Of a DNA stretch of 6,387 bases, positions 5,855 through 6,387 are shown piece by piece. The position numbers and the translations under genes were made by a program. The notes beneath the pieces were generated by a model that saw only the letters and a list, made by a program, of their open reading frames with translations, ran no database searches and had not been told where the DNA came from. The DNA comes from Bacteroidales bacterium. GTDB taxonomy: Bacteria; Bacteroidota; Bacteroidia; Bacteroidales; UBA4181. Every line of letters starts with the position of its first letter. Positions within the stretch are counted from its first letter, which is position 1. Location: contig JAISKR010000154.1 in the NCBI GenBank assembly GCA_031260845.1, positions 1 to 6,387 of the forward strand, read 5' to 3'.

Positions 5855-6387
5855 ATGAATATGAAAAAGATTTTAGGACTTGATTTAGGCACAAACTCAA
5901 TCGGTGCAGCGGTAATAAACATTTCTGAAACCATTGCCGAATATGGCAAAGAAGGAAATATTGAATGGGTTGGAAGCAGAATTATTCCAATGGAGGGTTA
6001 TGTTTCTTCAAAAACAGGTAAGGTGTTCAAGGAAAATCCCGAAGTTACTTTTTCAAAAGGCGTAGGCATTTCCAAAGCAGCAACAAGACGAATGAAGCGT
6101 GGCTCAAGAAGATTGAAACAACGATATATTTTGAGAAGAACTCGTCTGATTAAAGTTTTCAAGATTTTAGGTTGGTTGTCAGAAAATTTTCCAGAAGATT
6201 TCAAAACTGCGTATCGAAATGATGAAAATTTCAGTTTTCGAATAAGCGATTTTCTGCCATTTTCAGAAGATACCGTTAAAAAAGCAAAAGAACTTTTGGG
6301 CGCAACAAACAAAAAAGGGGAAATTAAATTGCCCGAAGATTGGATTGTATATTATTTGCGCAAAAAAGGACTTTCCGAAAAATTATC
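5855..6387 (+). CDS. cas9: CRISPR-associated endonuclease Cas9, N-terminal part (runs off the window)
   Basis: This is the RNA-guided, dual-nuclease DNA endonuclease of a type II CRISPR system. Only 177 codons are present. The start MNMKKILGLDLGTNSIGAAV holds the RuvC-I motif with the catalytic Asp10; an alternative ATG two codons later would make it Asp8. The arginine-rich bridge helix follows at about residues 74-100 (SKAATRRMKRGSRRLKQRY, then RRTRL). After that come ILGWLSENFP and the beginning of the recognition lobe (EDWIVYYLRKKGL). The usual Trp after GTNSIG is Ala here. Type II-C is inferred from the Bacteroidota-like context and the tracrRNA form; cas1 and cas2 are out of view. The HNH domain, RuvC-II/III and PAM-interacting domain are also outside the window. 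The gene is visibly more A/T-rich than nifJ and is divergent from the two tracrRNAs. Confidence 0.95.
   Translation, partial: MNMKKILGLDLGTNSIGAAVINISETIAEYGKEGNIEWVGSRIIPMEGYVSSKTGKVFKENPEVTFSKGVGISKAATRRMKRGSRRLKQRYILRRTRLIKVFKILGWLSENFPEDFKTAYRNDENFSFRISDFLPFSEDTVKKAKELLGATNKKGEIKLPEDWIVYYLRKKGLSEKL

Noticed and set aside
5642..5949. Two minus-strand frames of 64 and 65 codons upstream of and into cas9
   Set aside because: They run across tracrRNA B, both promoters and the cas9 start, and give Phe/Ile/Lys-rich products typical of A/T-rich non-coding DNA.
5998..6312. Minus-strand 104-codon frame
   Set aside because: It is antisense to cas9 and without recognisable features.

Overview
The window looks like a chromosomal segment of a Bacteroidota (Bacteroidetes) bacterium. 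Promoter-like sites upstream of nifJ, the second tracrRNA and cas9 match the phylum-typical -7 element TAnnTTTG. Leaders are A/T-rich without a clear Shine-Dalgarno. The Cas9 start and the guide-RNA architecture resemble type II-C systems of this phylum. The genus cannot be fixed from sequence alone.

Layout, left to right. Positions 1-913 (minus) hold the first 304 codons of an unrecognised cytoplasmic protein that runs off the left edge. Immediately upstream, 20 bp away on the same strand, is a Nudix hydrolase (934-1425 with the preferred start). A factor-independent terminator at 1484-1516 separates this pair from nifJ (1537-5091, minus), a complete homodimeric pyruvate:ferredoxin oxidoreductase with all expected cluster cysteines and thiamine-diphosphate residues. 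nifJ has a good promoter at 5127-5157. Behind that lies an array of about eight degenerate 10-11 bp units (5172-5250) in phase with the DNA helix.

Positions 5135-5854 contain no protein gene. Positions 5251-5450 show little. The right part, 5451-5802, is rich in RNA signals: two tandem minus-strand tracrRNA-like genes sharing an identical 30-nt anti-repeat/nexus core but with different 3' hairpins, each with its own terminator. Between them is a possible degenerate CRISPR repeat half. Divergent from the second tracrRNA, on the plus strand, cas9 begins at 5855 and runs off the right edge after 177 codons (RuvC-I and the arginine-rich bridge helix are visible).

How the parts work together: nifJ is central anaerobic metabolism (pyruvate to acetyl-CoA plus reduced ferredoxin) and appears unrelated to the CRISPR locus beside it. 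The tracrRNAs and Cas9 would form the effector of a type II (probably II-C) CRISPR system; cas1, cas2 and the repeat-spacer array would be expected to the right of the window. The most notable feature is the duplicated, diverged tracrRNA and its back-to-back promoter arrangement with cas9.
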